A stretch of 64,000 nucleotides of DNA from Allacma fusca (GCA_947179485.1 OX359250.1:5415661-5479660); one strand, 5' to 3'; counted from the stretch's first letter, positions 42,421-54,692 are shown. Numbers and translations are program-made. Notes: generated from the letters alone by a model not told the origin.

Positions 42421-43942
42421 CATACATGGGCATTAAATCAAACCTCGCTCTCCTCTCATGAGACAGTCAAAATATGCGGTCATGCCCTCCCTCACAAACC
42501 TTGGCACGACATCTACCAGATAGCCCTCAGACTCTCCTTTGTGAGCACCAATTTATAAAACACAGCTCTCTCCCTCGTTAACGTGAGTGCCACTCCCGAC
42601 GTGAATTATTCTTATTTAATGTCATTAAAATAATTGATTTTTAACGTGAGTTTCCATACTTACGTATTTAAAGTAAATATGCAGTAAAACCTGTATATAA
42701 TGGTTTTTCTAGGGACGCCATAATTTGACCACTATAGACAGGGACCACTATATAAGTATATAGTGGTCAGGGGTCACTATGTAAATACATACACATTCAG
42801 GCATACCAGCACGAATCTGACAAAGTTTTACTTATATACGTTACTAAAAATCAGTAATTTTACACTTTTTAAAAATAACTGCTGATTTTTTCTGCTTCAG
42901 ACTATGAATTGGAGTGAGGACTTGGCGCAACTTTGGCCGAATCATTACTAAATTATGACTTATTGCATAGCAACTAATAATATATAACTAATTATATTAT
43001 GCTGATTAAAAGCAACTAAAAGTAATTAGTTAAAAATACTTCAACTAATAAGAAACAAAGTACTAAAGTACACAGGACCTAATAAATACGCATTTGATTT
43101 AGTACACATGCATACAATTTGAAACCGCTGAAAATAAAAACGTAGTCCAAATGCCTTTAATTGAGCTAAACTCAAGCAGATGTGTTATTGGTTCGGGTTC
43201 GCGCGAGTTGTATCCCTTCGTTCTGACTGGCAGACCTCTAGATACAGGTACTTTAAGATACATTTTTAACTCAAGGGCATGATCTTTAGTCCACTATGAG
43301 CAGGTTACCACTATATATAGAAAACCATTATATGGAGGGAATTTCCTATGTTAAAGGATAGGAATTGGGACCGGGAAGTAAAATGTGTCCACTATTAACA
43401 GGAATCCATTATATGAACGGCCATTATATACAGGTTTTACTGTAATACAAAACAATATTAGTTGAAGAAAAAATTAAAAGTGAATTACAAAAATTAAATT
43501 ATCAAGGTGTCTTGTAGACAACCAGGTTGATTTACGCACTCGTTTTGGTTTAATGTAAAATTTTGACTTACTTATACACATGTAGAAAGAAGGAAATGGG
43601 GTAAACTTGGGATGTCAAGAAATGGACCACCATGCTGATCCGTTAATTTTTTTTTGCATTATGGAATGACTTTTGACAATATAGGACATGATTTCTGTAG
43701 ATTTGCGTGGAATGATGGCGTTATGATGTTGGAATATTTTTGTACTCAATTGTTCCGATTTTTTCCAAATGAGAGCATCAGTAGCACTCCCCATCGTCCT
43801 CATTTACAGACGTCTGCTTATGCCCCTCATTGTCAGCCTCATTTTAATGAGTGCATTAATGTTAATCCCTCTATTTTATAAGGGATTAGGCACAGGCAGA
43901 GAGCCATCAATGCCTCATCCCTCGTGAGGGTGCCCATCTATG
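42421..43942. mobile_element. hAT-like element, CATAGATGGGC family, 1.52 kb
   Basis: Left end CATACATGGGCATT, right end the inverse of CATAGATGGGCACC, flanked by CTATCACT at 42413-42420 and 43943-43950, a clean 8-bp duplication. Subterminal CTCGCTCTCCTCTC-type sequence matches the sister element at 48434-49894. No transposase frame. A pogo-like element (42682-43442) is inserted inside. Confidence 0.85.
42682..43442. mobile_element. Pogo/Tigger-like element, 761 bp, nested
   Basis: Perfect terminal inverted repeats of at least 23 bp beginning CAGTAAAACCTGTATATAAT. TA follows the right end; the left flank reads TATG, so the expected TA duplication is not exact. No coding capacity. Confidence 0.7.
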
Positions 43943-44106
43943 CTATCACTATCCACTCCTTCGCAAATTAAAAGAGAGGATTTCATTTTCATTGTGTCCA
44001 GTGTCCACTTTTGATTCGTATTTCATACAAGATAGTATTCATTGACTGAGTAGAGCGTACAAGTATACGTACATAAATAAATTAAGTAACAATCTCGGGT
44101 TAATAC

Positions 44107-44212
44107 CTTGGTTTCCAGGAGTTCACAGGAGGGACTGAGGGAGGTCTTGGAAACGTACGAACTCCAGGACCAGAATTCATTGTTGTCATCAACAGGTCCA
44201 GCTGTGTACATA
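44107..44212 (-). CDS. Weak candidate exon
   Basis: On the minus strand a 106-bp segment sits between AG (acceptor ACCTTTAAG) and a GTATTA donor. Two frames are open. One reads MYTAGPVDDNNEFWSWSSYV; the other is Pro-rich (NSGPGVRTFPRPPSVPPVNS). No partner exons were found. It may be chance. Confidence 0.2.
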
Positions 44213-44846
44213 CTTAAAGGTAATTATGACTTTCGAATTTGCAAATATAATCAATAATTACTAAGCCATGTAAGAAGTAGTCATACTTAGCTGTACTGTA
44301 GTCATTATTAAGTAATCATGGTAGGTGAAATTGAATGACAGTGAAAAATATTTGGTGACCATGAAGTATACGCTTCTTAGTATTCTGTTATTTAAACGTT
44401 CTCCCACTAATAGATTACCTAAGGTTTGCAGACTAATAAATCCGAGAATTTTCGCAAAGTAGGCATACCAGGTGATGTTACCTCAGTCCTATCATCTCCT
44501 TGAGACAAGGTACTTACTAACAATAAGACATGTCCGGATGTCAGGGGTATCACATCTTGAAACCCTTAACATGTCTCATTGTCAGTGTTATTACGTCGAA
44601 CCCAACTCTTGTGTATAATGGGTATACATATGTAAAAAACAGTGTACTGGTTATTCTGAGATTTTTATAAAAAATGATGTATTCTGTTCGTAGATCACGA
44701 ACCTGAAAGAATTTTTTCTTGGATGGATGCAGTTTTGGGGATTTTTTCGGTTTAAGGTCACTTGTGAAAGAGACTACGTTGTAGGAGCACGGAAACGTTT
44801 TGTGTTATATGTGTATGCTGGGCACACTACACTCTATATAAGTACA

Positions 44847-45703
44847 TATCGTCGGTGAAGAGGCAAAATGATCTAGGTACATAATCGATTAGAATCAAAA
44901 TGATCTACATAACTTTTTCCCTAAAGGCAAAATGAACTGGGTGCAAGCCTCTTTAAAAGCAAACTGATCTACATACAATTTTCCTTAAAAGCAAAATGAT
45001 CTAAGTGCGGGTCTAATTTTTTTTGTTAGAAAAGTAGCATCTGTAAGGAGGACACGTGGCTTATAAGGGCTAACCATGACTGTAATTGACCTAGGGTTGT
45101 GGGTTAATATTCTCTGAAGGGTTTGTTATTACTAAGGATCATTCCGGCAACTAAAGTTAATTTCACTTATTGCATCTAATACATTTTTAGTTACGAAAAC
45201 TGCAACATTCATTTATTTTAAAATCGACGAATTAAAAGACGAATCAAAATCACAGTAAGCTCATGTGTTAGTGTGCACATTGAATTGGTTTTCCCTTTAA
45301 TAATTCTCAACGTGGAGTTTTTTCAAATCGTATTCTACGATCATCACCATTATCATAACATTCGGAATCATTTTCAAATGTTAATTCATAATTGACAACT
45401 TTTTTTTTTCAATGTTACTGAATGAAAGAAATGGAGGCATTGGGGAATTAAATGCATATATAAAAGATTTGGAATACCTCCCATTTTTGTACACCGGCAT
45501 TAGAATGTGTTTACTTATATTGTTTTTATTATAATTTGTATCTGGATCATTTTGCTTTTAGGAAAAGCTGCATCTAGATCATTTTGCTTTTAAAATTCAA
45601 TGCAAGTAGATCATTTTGCCTTTAGTGAAACTGCAAGTAGATCATTTTGATTCTAATCGATCATGCACCTAGATCATTTTGCCTCTTCACCGACGATATA
45701 CTG
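44847..45703. mobile_element. hAT-like foldback element with GCAAAATGATCTA arrays
   Basis: Both ends carry TATCGTCGGTGAAGAGGCAA and then several spaced copies of GCAAAATGATCTA, inverted at the right. The right end finishes CGATATACTG; the left seems to have lost its first five bases (CAGTA). TAAGTACA flanks both sides (44839-44846 and 45704-45711), an 8-bp duplication. No transposase. Confidence 0.8.
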
Positions 45704-45711
45704 TAAGTACA

Positions 45712-47266
45712 TGCTTATATGCATTCGCTTGTGGTTACGTATTTACTTGTTGGGTTACGTACTTACAATTAGCCCAACTTCGAAAATCATTCGAAGCTGG
45801 GAATGAAAATTTGACTTTCCGGATTTTGATCACATTTTCGATCAGGGTAGGTTGATGAGTGACCTGCTCCCTTAAAAATAATATGGTATCGTTTTATATT
45901 ACTTGGAATACCTTTCCAGATAGTGTGTACGCTCCTTTCCAGAGCCACAGATCAGGTTCTACAGCATTATTTGGTTGTTTAGATGGAAATTACTTCGGCT
46001 TACAGGGAGTTCGGTTTTCTTAGGATGGGTCATACAGCTTTTATGGCGGTACTGTTACTAAATTATACCAAAAACTTGTAAGGGCCATGCATATACGTAA
46101 TGAACTGACATACTGAAATACTGACTAAATTTTTCAAAATGTACCAGGTAAACACAGCGATTCCTTATGGAGATGGCTTTGATTTCCCGACGTGCTATCC
46201 ACAAAAATAGCTCAGTCCCTGCACCAGGAATTGACTTGGTATCATTTGAAGCCGAATTGGTGTTGACAACGAGCAAACTCGCAAGCTCTACCGGGTATAT
46301 GTTGATGACACCAAGAATAAACTTGGTAACAATAATTCAAGCTGAATATGGGCGAGAAGTTGCAACTTGATTCATTCAATGCACGTTTGGAAAGTCCAGC
46401 GTAAAACCCTTACAGCAAGGTTCCTCCACACCACTAATCAATTCCTCCTAATTTCACACCGAGAGATGTTTTTCAATTTTATCCTTTAAGAATCGTCATC
46501 AATTATTTTCATTTGTTCAGCAATACGTGTCTACTTGTGAAGGCTGGTGGGTTGGGTGGACGTTTCGAACAGTGAAAGTTAGGGTAATTCGATTAGAATA
46601 GAACTCAGTGACCCTGGTTATTGCTCCTTTCTTAATTAACTTTGGTCGTGCCAAGCTAAAACCTGAAATTCAGATTACACCCTCTACTTATATTAATGCC
46701 TCTTCACTGAACACGCCACGTTGATATTCGATACAATATATACCTGGTACAATTTACGTGATTGCTCAATCTCAGCACCAATTTAACTTCATTTGATACG
46801 AGTATATTCCTGGTGTTGTCCAAATATATTTACCTAGTACTTGGTACAATTATTATTCCTCATTATCAGCATTAATTTGTCTTCAGTTGATACTAACAAG
46901 TAAACATTTTTGGTTCCCCCCCCCCAGATTTTCGAAATTCCACCAAAATTAGTTTGCTCATACCCTGAGTACAACTTTAAATCATACCTGCCACCTGAAA
47001 AATCCTTCGTAGTTTAAAAAACAAAATTTGGCGCGAAGTCAATTTGTCTCGAAATTCAAAACTGGAAAATTTAAATGACATTTAACATGGGAAATTACAA
47101 GTTTCACATTCCCCGACCTCCAAAAAGTCGAATTTTTTGTCAAACGGTTTTTCGTACTGTAGGACTCTAATATTTTTCTGCCAACAATATAATCAGCTAA
47201 ATGCGTACATTAACGACATTAAGGTTAGGAATTGACCATTCACCAGCATTGGTTAACAGTAACCAA
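45712..47266. other. Interval without a supported gene
   Basis: 46905-46940 resembles the inverse of 51826-51865 (AGTAAACATTTTTTGG, a C-run, then CAGATTTTCGAA) and may be the outer end of a larger rearranged repeat. Frames near 46.1-46.4 kb lack splice or start support. Confidence 0.4.
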
Positions 47267-47292
47267 CTAGTAAAAGCCCCGTGCTTCGCACA
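47267..47292 (-). mobile_element. Helitron-like 3' terminus
   Basis: Read on the minus strand: hairpin GTGCGAAGCAC, a short spacer GGGGCTTTTA, then CTAG followed by T. This is the standard Helitron 3' end. The rest of the element would extend to the right; its 5' end was not found. Confidence 0.55.
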
Positions 47293-47868
47293 GGAGCAAT
47301 TGCTTGTGTAAATAAATAGTGTAAATAATAAAAGCAAAGATGCTAGCCTATCCTACATGTAGGCCTACATGTAGGCCTATTTATAGGGTGCGAGCTATTT
47401 GCAGAAAAAATTATAGGCAAAATAGGGTGCACTGGTTTTTGCAGAAAAAATGCCTATAAAATAGGAATGCACGCCTGCATACACGCGGTCATATAGGCAT
47501 ATATGTAGGCAGCACGAAAACGCGCTTGTATGAAGGCAAATATGTAGGATGTACATATATACGTAACTATTTTCTCATTATTCATTTTGAAGAAGTACTC
47601 ACAATCAGTTTGTTTAAAAATACGATACATAAGTAAGTAACAAACAATTGTGAGTGTTTGCTGAATAATTGTCGCATATGAGGGATAGCCTAATTTTTTT
47701 AAACTAATGCTATATGTCCATAATAATTTTGCTAAAATAAAGACAGCAAAATGTAATTATGAATTTAATCAAAATGTAATTTAATTCTACAGTACAGGGT
47801 CTCATGTAGGAAGAGGCTAACACTTCCCGTTGCCCTATATAGGCAGAAATGTAGGCAGCGGCAAATGC

Positions 47869-48068
47869 NNNNNNNNNNNNNNNNNNNNNNNNNNNNNNNN
47901 NNNNNNNNNNNNNNNNNNNNNNNNNNNNNNNNNNNNNNNNNNNNNNNNNNNNNNNNNNNNNNNNNNNNNNNNNNNNNNNNNNNNNNNNNNNNNNNNNNNN
48001 NNNNNNNNNNNNNNNNNNNNNNNNNNNNNNNNNNNNNNNNNNNNNNNNNNNNNNNNNNNNNNNNNNNN
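47869..48068. other. Assembly gap, 200 N
   Basis: Exactly 200 N, a placeholder gap of unknown true size, in repeat-rich DNA. Unlike the other gap, the flanks are not visibly duplicated. Confidence 0.95.
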
Positions 48069-48186
48069 TTTATGTCTAATGTTTATAATAATTATGGTTA
48101 GCGCTGTTAAGTGATAACCTAAAATGGCGAAATATTGCGAGCTTCCAGTATGCTGCAAGCAGTTGGTAAATGCCGAGAAGCAAAGC

Positions 48187-48350
48187 GAGCTGAGCGAGCT
48201 GAAAAACCTCTCCTCTGCGACAGAGTTTCAGCCCGCTGTGCTTCTCGGGTTGTTGTGTATACCACCGACTTGCTTGGCTATATAGTGAAATAATATAGTA
48301 CATACCGGCTTGGCTTGCTATATAGTGAAATAAGCCGGGAAGGTTTGAAT
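48187..48350. repeat. Dispersed repeat with AGCGAGCTG hairpin, copy 2
   Basis: Same order of elements as 42190-42385: AGCGAGCTG, CTCTCCTCTGC, CGCTGTGCTTCTCGG and GCTATATAGTGAAATA. Confidence 0.6.
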
Positions 48351-48433
48351 TCGGGAAATAAGCCGCGAAGGTTTGAATTGTACTACAAACGCGCGAAGGT
48401 TTAAATCAACAGAAGTGCTCAATAATAATAAAG

Positions 48434-49894
48434 CATAGATGGGCGTTTTTTAATCCCTCGCCCTCACCTCACGAGGTATGTAAAAAAATCTTGTCGCACT
48501 CGCTCTCACCCGTAACCCTCACGTTACTTCGCGCTGGAACTCGCACTCAGACTCGTGAGGGCCTAATCTAAATCATAAGGACTCTCCCTCGGCCTCATGA
48601 GTCCATAAGTACGGCCTAACTGCAAGTGCATTGCAATCTAGCTATCGCGGACCCGTGACGGTCTACTCTTAACAACAAGCACTCACTCTCGCCCCTCGAG
48701 TCTGAGGGCGAGTAGAAGCGTCGCTTATCTTTAAGGTTTAGGCCATGGCGAGTGCAATAGACTTAACTGCTAACCTCGTGAGGTGAGAACTATAGTTACC
48801 CACTAATTAACTAATTACCCACCAATGGCGTGAGAAGTGCGAAAAGTCCCATCACGTGAAACCTTGTCCTGATCCGTGGAAAAGTTGTGCAGTGAATTAT
48901 TTGTCCCGCCTCGTCAAACCGTTGTCAAATAGTTGTCCCGTCTCGTCAAAAAGTTACCCAGTCAATTATTTATCCCTTGAAAAATGTATTGCATTTGGTT
49001 TCGTCGCCTCAAATAGTTATCCCATCCATTCCAGTCCCTTAGTTCAGTATCACCCAGTTAAGACCTTCAAACATTCACTTAATTCTTCAGACCTTTAGCT
49101 AATTCTTCTTAACTTTAGCTAATTCTTCTTAACTTTAGCTAATTCTTAACTTTAGCTAATTCTTCTTAACTTTAGCTAATTCTTCTTAACTTTAGCTAAT
49201 TCTTCTTAACTTTAGCTAATTCTTCTTAACTTTAGCTAATTCTTCTTAACTTTAGCTAATTCTTCTTAACTTTAGCTAATTCTTCTTAACTTTAGCTAAT
49301 TCTTCTTAACTTTAGCTAATTCTTCTTAACTTTAGCTAATTCTTCTTAACTTTAGCTAATTCTTCTTAACTTTAGCTAATTCTTCTTAACTTTAGCTAAT
49401 TCTTCTTAACTTTAGCTAATTCTTCTTAACTTTAGCTAATTCTTCTTAACTTTAGCTAATTCTTCTTAACTTTAGCTAATTCTTCTTAACTTTAGCTAAT
49501 TCTTCTTAACTTTAGCTAATTCTTCTTAACTTTAGCTAATTCTTCTTAACTTTAGCTAATTCTTCTTAACTTTAGCTAATTCTTCTTAACTTTAGCTAAT
49601 TCTTAAGATCTTGAACTAATTCTTCAGACTCGTTTATGGAAAAAGGTACAGCAAAGAGGAAATGTGAGAATTATCTCGCGGGATTTAATACTGCTGTTCG
49701 AACTTCGTGAGGGCTAGCTTATTGTACTCACCCTCGCCCTCGTTTTAGTACGTACATTTTGCTATGCCTCGCCCTCATTTGCTGAGGGCCTTCTTTTATG
49801 ATGGGAACTCGCCCTCATCCCTCAAAAATTGAGGGTGAGGGCGAGGGATGAGGGCGAGGGAAGAACTCATACCTCGTGAGGGTGCCCATCAATG
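48434..49894. mobile_element. hAT-like element, CATAGATGGGC family, 1.46 kb
   Basis: Left end CATAGATGGGCG, right end the inverse of CATTGATGGGCACC. Flanked by TAATAAAG at 48426-48433 and 49895-49902, an exact 8-bp duplication. Subterminal CTCGCCCTCAC-type units at the left face GAGGGCGAGGG-type units at the right. The centre holds the 20-bp satellite array. Sister of 42421-43942. No transposase. Confidence 0.88.
49094..49604. repeat. 20-bp satellite array, about 25 nearly perfect copies
   Basis: Unit TCTTCTTAACTTTAGCTAAT repeated head to tail with almost no variation; one early copy lacks three bases. Such uniformity means recent expansion, and the true copy number in the genome may differ from the assembly. 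Confidence 0.97.
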
Positions 49895-50496
49895 TAATAA
49901 AGGATGCTGCAATTAGTTGGCCATTGTACATTTGTAACCAGACCGGAAAAACCGCTCGTTCAATTTTCAACTGAAAATGAATATTCGAAATACATTATTT
50001 TCAGAGGTGTGGAATATTTTGAAATATTGTATTTAAAATAATATTTGAAATACATTTCGTATTTTGTACGTCGTATTTTTATCACCGCAGATGTTTAAGC
50101 TATTTTGTATTTGGTATTTTGTCAGGACCATAAACTATATTGTATTTCGTATTTTGAAAATATATGAACGCCATGTTATTTCTATTTATTTATCTTGCTA
50201 CTTTTGCCCACCCCGTATTTCAAATACAAATTACAATTTCAAAATACAAAGCTCTGACTCATACAGCTCTACATTTGTGACTGCTTTGTAGGACTTGCTT
50301 ATTGAATATTCAATGTGTATTATATTTTAACGTGTGTTGGATATTCTGATTGGATATAAATACAATTCAATGGGAGGAATGGTATAAATTACCCAGGTAT
50401 TGCTATTCGTTTTAAGGAAAATTATTCTGTATCTAGGGTGACTTTGATGTACACAAATGCAAGATTCTAAACTCTACTCATATAATAAGCTCACTA

Positions 50497-51618
50497 GCTT
50501 GAGCTTGGGGCTAACCGGGGTGATACCTATCACCAGGCGCGTACAACACTAATTAGAACGTACATATGTAAACTGACACATTCTATGGGAAATCCAATTC
50601 ACGAATGTAAAACGCATCAAATTTTGCAAACTGAATTTCAGATTTTAAAATTCTCCACGTTTTACGATTCCATCAAATTTGAATAATTTTGGACCAGATT
50701 TTTATTGGGCTTGATCCGATTTCGGAGAATTTCGAGACCTGGGTTCGCTTCTATCGTTTCAGCTGGTGCTTAACCTACTGTTCCTGTGACACACGTCTTT
50801 GCTTCGAAAAGAAACTGCGGATATCAGGCGTGCTTGACCTTTTCATAATGAAGAATTAAATACAATTCACTAATTTAATAATTCTATCCAGCTTAAAAAT
50901 TCCCTCGAAGCGATGCGTGTAAGTTACAGAAGCTAAAAGCTTTTAATATGAAAATATTTAAAGCCGCTGTTACCATACTTTTGTTGCCGTTGAAGGTTGA
51001 AGTCAAATCGACGAGGCAAAGGTCAAAGTGAAATCGGGATTTCGCAAAGCATTCAAATCACCCGCTAAGCAAGGATGAACACAATAAAAATATACTCTAG
51101 AATCACCCAAAACGTCTTTTTATTGAATGGTTTATTACCCACGGCTTCTTCCCGTCAAAAGTTGACCCATCCATACTCGCGAAAATCGTATCGAAATGCT
51201 TTTCCATTTCGACAGAAATTTATTGATCTAGAAATCCTTTGCTCTCGCAATGGACAAACATTGTACTGTCAAATCACTAAAAAGGTTTGCATGTCTCGGT
51301 ATGGACTGATTTATTTTTAACTTTTTGAGTGATTTGGGAGTATTTTATTTCGAATGAGGGGGGGGGCAATTGCCCCCTTGGCCCCCCCGTTGGCTACGCG
51401 CCTGCCTATCACGATATTTGGGATTATATGCTTTATCGTAGAGGTGACCTTATTGGAATCAAGTTGCCGGAATTTAGGGCCAGGGTAAAAAACCATTAAC
51501 CGAGGCCCTCAGATTAAAGGCCAGCAAATCTATTTTCAGGGTTAGGGCCAGGGTAAAAATTATTTTATTAATTCAGCCCTGGTAATAGGTATCACCCCCG
51601 TTAGCCCCAAGTTCAAGT
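50497..51618. mobile_element. Foldback element interrupted by a hAT insertion
   Basis: Arms CTTGAGCTTGGGGCTAAC with GGTGATACCTATCAC (50499-50533) and the near inverse (51581-51618). Without the nested hAT the element would be about 240 bp. A diverged relative of the 38.3-kb MITE lies at about 51463-51581 inside it. Confidence 0.6.
50534..51404. mobile_element. hAT-like element, CAGGCGCGTA family, 871 bp
   Basis: Ends CAGGCGCGTA and its inverse TACGCGCCTG; CCTATCAC flanks both sides (50526-50533 and 51405-51412), an exact 8-bp duplication. The right subterminal part has G/C runs (GGGGGGCAATTGCCCCC). Non-autonomous. Confidence 0.85.
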
Positions 51619-52500
51619 AAGTTATGCCCAGTGGACCTGTATACAATGGGTTACAGCTGTTGCAAACATAATTCAAGAAAGTATGTTCCAAAATGGCAAT
51701 TGATAAAATGAGTTCAAAATAATGTATTTCGAATATTCATTTTCAACTGAAAATTGAACGAGCGGTTTTTCGGGTCTAGTTACAAATGTACAATGGCCAA
51801 CTAATTGCAGCATTGGTTATTCGAAAATCTGGAGGGGGCACCAAAAAATGTTTACTCGTAAGTGTATGCCTGATCCTTCTTCGTTTCACCAAAATCTCAC
51901 CAATACCGTAGAACAAGTCTTTCTAACATTACCTTTAACATAGTTTATTCCTGGTTCAAAGAACTGTACAATTGGACCACTTGTTACACTTGAATCAACC
52001 TTACCAGGAATTTTTTTCTGGTGCGTGCCAGAGAAAACCATTGCACCAATTTCTCCATATTAAAGTGTAACGTTCTAAAGTTATCAGTTATCCAGTAAAA
52101 ATTCTTTCAGATTCACGCCGAATTTCCCCAGCACATCAATTTTTGTAAATCTAAGATTCCCTAGTACACTGGGCCTGTTTCCTCTCATAAGACCCTGAGT
52201 TTATCTGATGTAACCCTTGCTGCGCTAACGGAAATTCTTTGAAGGTCGGAATAGTTGGTCTTCAATTTTCCAACGGGGGTTGTTAGGACCGTTCAATTTG
52301 TTCCGAACTATTTTGGAAGCCAAATTAGTAAGTCAGTAATTTCTACAATCAATAATATTGGAGAAATGCTGTTTCCTTTTTACAATGGGAACAAGCTTAT
52401 TTAACTAGCCCGTCAGCGTTTTTGTTAAAAATTTATACGTAGCCACCACTTGAGTAGGTGAAGGATCTGAACTCCTATTTCTCCAAAAGTAGAATAGTGA

Positions 52501-53496
52501 GAAGATAACAGTAGACTTATTTAAAGCTACGAAACCCTTCAGGCAACCTTTTTGGTGATAATCTAAAATATAGTACTCCGGGCTATAGGCTCAGAACATG
52601 TTGTAGATGCTACAAATGGCGGCATCTTACGGAAAAATTAAATACTCCGTACTGCACGTAAGAAACTATGGCTCGAAGTTTCAAAAGAATTATTAATTTC
52701 AAGCTTAAAATTTTAAATTTAACCTCCTCATTTAAATACGACGTTTTCAAACGTTTCACTTGAATTTGTCGAACGAATTAACACAAGGTTATACCTTCGT
52801 CTTCCATACGACCCTCCATCGCGGCTGTAATTTCGTTATGCTAATTGCTAATGTTACCTCTCCGTGTATGTGGTGTGTAAACATGTAATTATTATTACAC
52901 ACAAATAACCCGTCAGTTCGATTTTTTGGACATTTTAGCACGATGAACAAATTGCAAGATATACATCTAAACTAATTGGATGAAACACGCAAGTGTTCTT
53001 ATTCATGAAACCAAAATGTATGTACGACGATGCTATCTCAACATGACCATTCTTGATGCATATATATATATATGAATAACAAACGTTTGAATTGCTTTGA
53101 GTAACGATGACATGTTTAAGAGAGCGAATAGAATATTTTGTACTAAATTTCCGTTTAAAATCCGTTATATGCATGCCAAATGATTCCAAAGGGCTTCAAA
53201 GTGTCCCTTATAACTAATTTTCCGATATAAAAATGTCCGTTGTATGCAATAATTTTAACATTGGTTATATGGGAGCCTTGCCGGGACAAACAAATCTGTC
53301 CGGTGTAACTAAATATCCGTTGTAGAGCCATCCGTTATATCGAGTTTCTCTGTATTTAATTTTTCCGTAAGATGCCGCCATTTGTAGGATGTACAACAGG
53401 TTCTGAGCTTATAGCCCTGAGTACTATATTTTAGATTATCACCAAAAAGGTTGCCTGAAGGGTTTGGTAGCTTTAAATAAGTCTACTGTTATCTTC
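52501..53496. mobile_element. Foldback element, 1 kb, arms 145 bp
   Basis: 52501-52645 and 53352-53496 are inverted copies with only a few differences. Just inside the right arm the sequence (CCGTTATATCGAGTTTCTCT) resembles a pogo-like end. No target duplication is clear and there is no coding frame. Confidence 0.75.
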
Positions 53497-54263
53497 TTAA
53501 TGCCGCTCAATTCTGTCAGATCCTACATGTACTACTCAAATAGTGACGCTTTACCGGTACCGATGAATACAAATGGTTGTCAATGAAATCAAATCAAAAC
53601 GTTACTGTTTTGTTATGTTTACCATATTCACCAGAAGATTGTCCTGTAAGCCATAGGTTAGGTCAGATAAACTATTGCTCATTACTGTATCGTTATTTCT
53701 AACTTTAAGGGCGAGGGAGGGGGGTTATGTAGAAATGAATTTTGTTGACATGAGGAAGAGAGCCTGCACACGGATTATTACACATAAATCTGTGGTGAAG
53801 TACCTGGTAACACATTGAGCAGTTGGAAATTAGTTTAAACCAGTAATTAGCAACCAAAATGTACACGTAAAGGTTCTGATTATTTAGTATTTATCGTTTT
53901 GTTTGCATTTGCGTGTTAATATTTATTTTATATGGTATCCTTAGTTTTATTGGAGACTTTTATGACTGCTACTATTTAAAAAATGTTATTCCATAGATAT
54001 AAATAGTTACGTATATACTTCATTAGGAAGTGACGCAGTTGTCATGTAATGATACACATATATTGTGTATATAGTTCATAAAATGGTAGGTCAGTCAAAG
54101 GAGGATCAATGTGTCAATTTATTGGAATCTGTTGGGTTGGTTGGACAGTGGCTTGTGGGAGAAGTGACGCTTGACATCCTGCGACCGGGGACCAAAATTC
54201 AATAACAGCAAGCGGGGTTATCAACTATGTCGGAAATACAATCAGTACTGTGAAGTAGAAACA

Positions 54264-54692
54264 ATGGCAACCCCGAGAGCTGAAACAGAAGATCATATTA
54301 AGTTGAGGTTCCAGATCGAGCTTGAATTTGTCCAGTGTCTGGCTAATCCAAATTACTTGAATTTTCTTGCTCAGAGAGGATACTTGAAACAGGCTACATT
54401 TATCAATTATTTGAAGTATCTGCAATATTGGAAAGAGCCAGAATATGCTCGGTTTCTGAAATATCCAACGTCATTGTACTTTCTAGACCTACTTCAGTAT
54501 TCAGAATTTCGTCAAGAATTAGCTAACGCTAAATGCGCCAAGTTTGTGGAAGAACAGCAGCTGCTTCATTGGCAACATTACATTCGGAAAAGGTCCAAAC
54601 TTGTACCACCGACTTCAACAGAAACTACCATCAACTCGTCTAGTGTACCCCCGCCCCATCTTCCTATGACGGGCAATGTCACGAAACATTAG
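54264..54692 (+). CDS. MED31: Mediator complex subunit 31
   Basis: Intronless gene for a 142-residue protein of the middle module of Mediator, the nuclear co-activator that links transcription factors to RNA polymerase II. The conserved block is plain: LRFQIELEFVQCLANPNYL near the start, then NFLAQRGYL, INYLKYLQYW, EYARFLKYP, and FVEEQQLLHWQHY near the end, followed by a polar tail. Length agrees with animal MED31 (about 130 residues). The ATG at 54264 gives MATPRAETED, matching family starts; an open frame reaches back to 54171 but that part looks like 5' UTR. The poly(A) signal at 55024-55029 lies 332 bp after the stop and only 53 bp before the RIOK3 start. Confidence 0.97.
   Translation: MATPRAETEDHIKLRFQIELEFVQCLANPNYLNFLAQRGYLKQATFINYLKYLQYWKEPEYARFLKYPTSLYFLDLLQYSEFRQELANAKCAKFVEEQQLLHWQHYIRKRSKLVPPTSTETTINSSSVPPPHLPMTGNVTKH

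Larger units (their letters stand above)
49904..51813. repeat. Large inverted repeat, arms about 100 bp
   Basis: Left arm 49904-50003 (ATGCTGCAATTAGTTGGCCA and onward) pairs with right arm 51715-51813. It encloses a smaller foldback (50497-51618) that itself holds a hAT insertion. The left arm directly abuts the 48434-49894 element. Confidence 0.75.

Noticed and set aside
46058..46370. Overlapping frames on both strands near 46.2 kb
   Set aside because: No initiating ATG in good context, no splice sites and no recognisable motif; left unannotated.
49094..49604. Telomere-like or centromeric satellite
   Set aside because: The unit is 20 bp and lies wholly within one transposon with an 8-bp duplication; nothing links it to chromosome ends.
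54171..54263. Longer MED31 start at 54171
   Set aside because: The extra 31 residues have no counterpart in the family; the ATG at 54264 gives the expected N-terminus.
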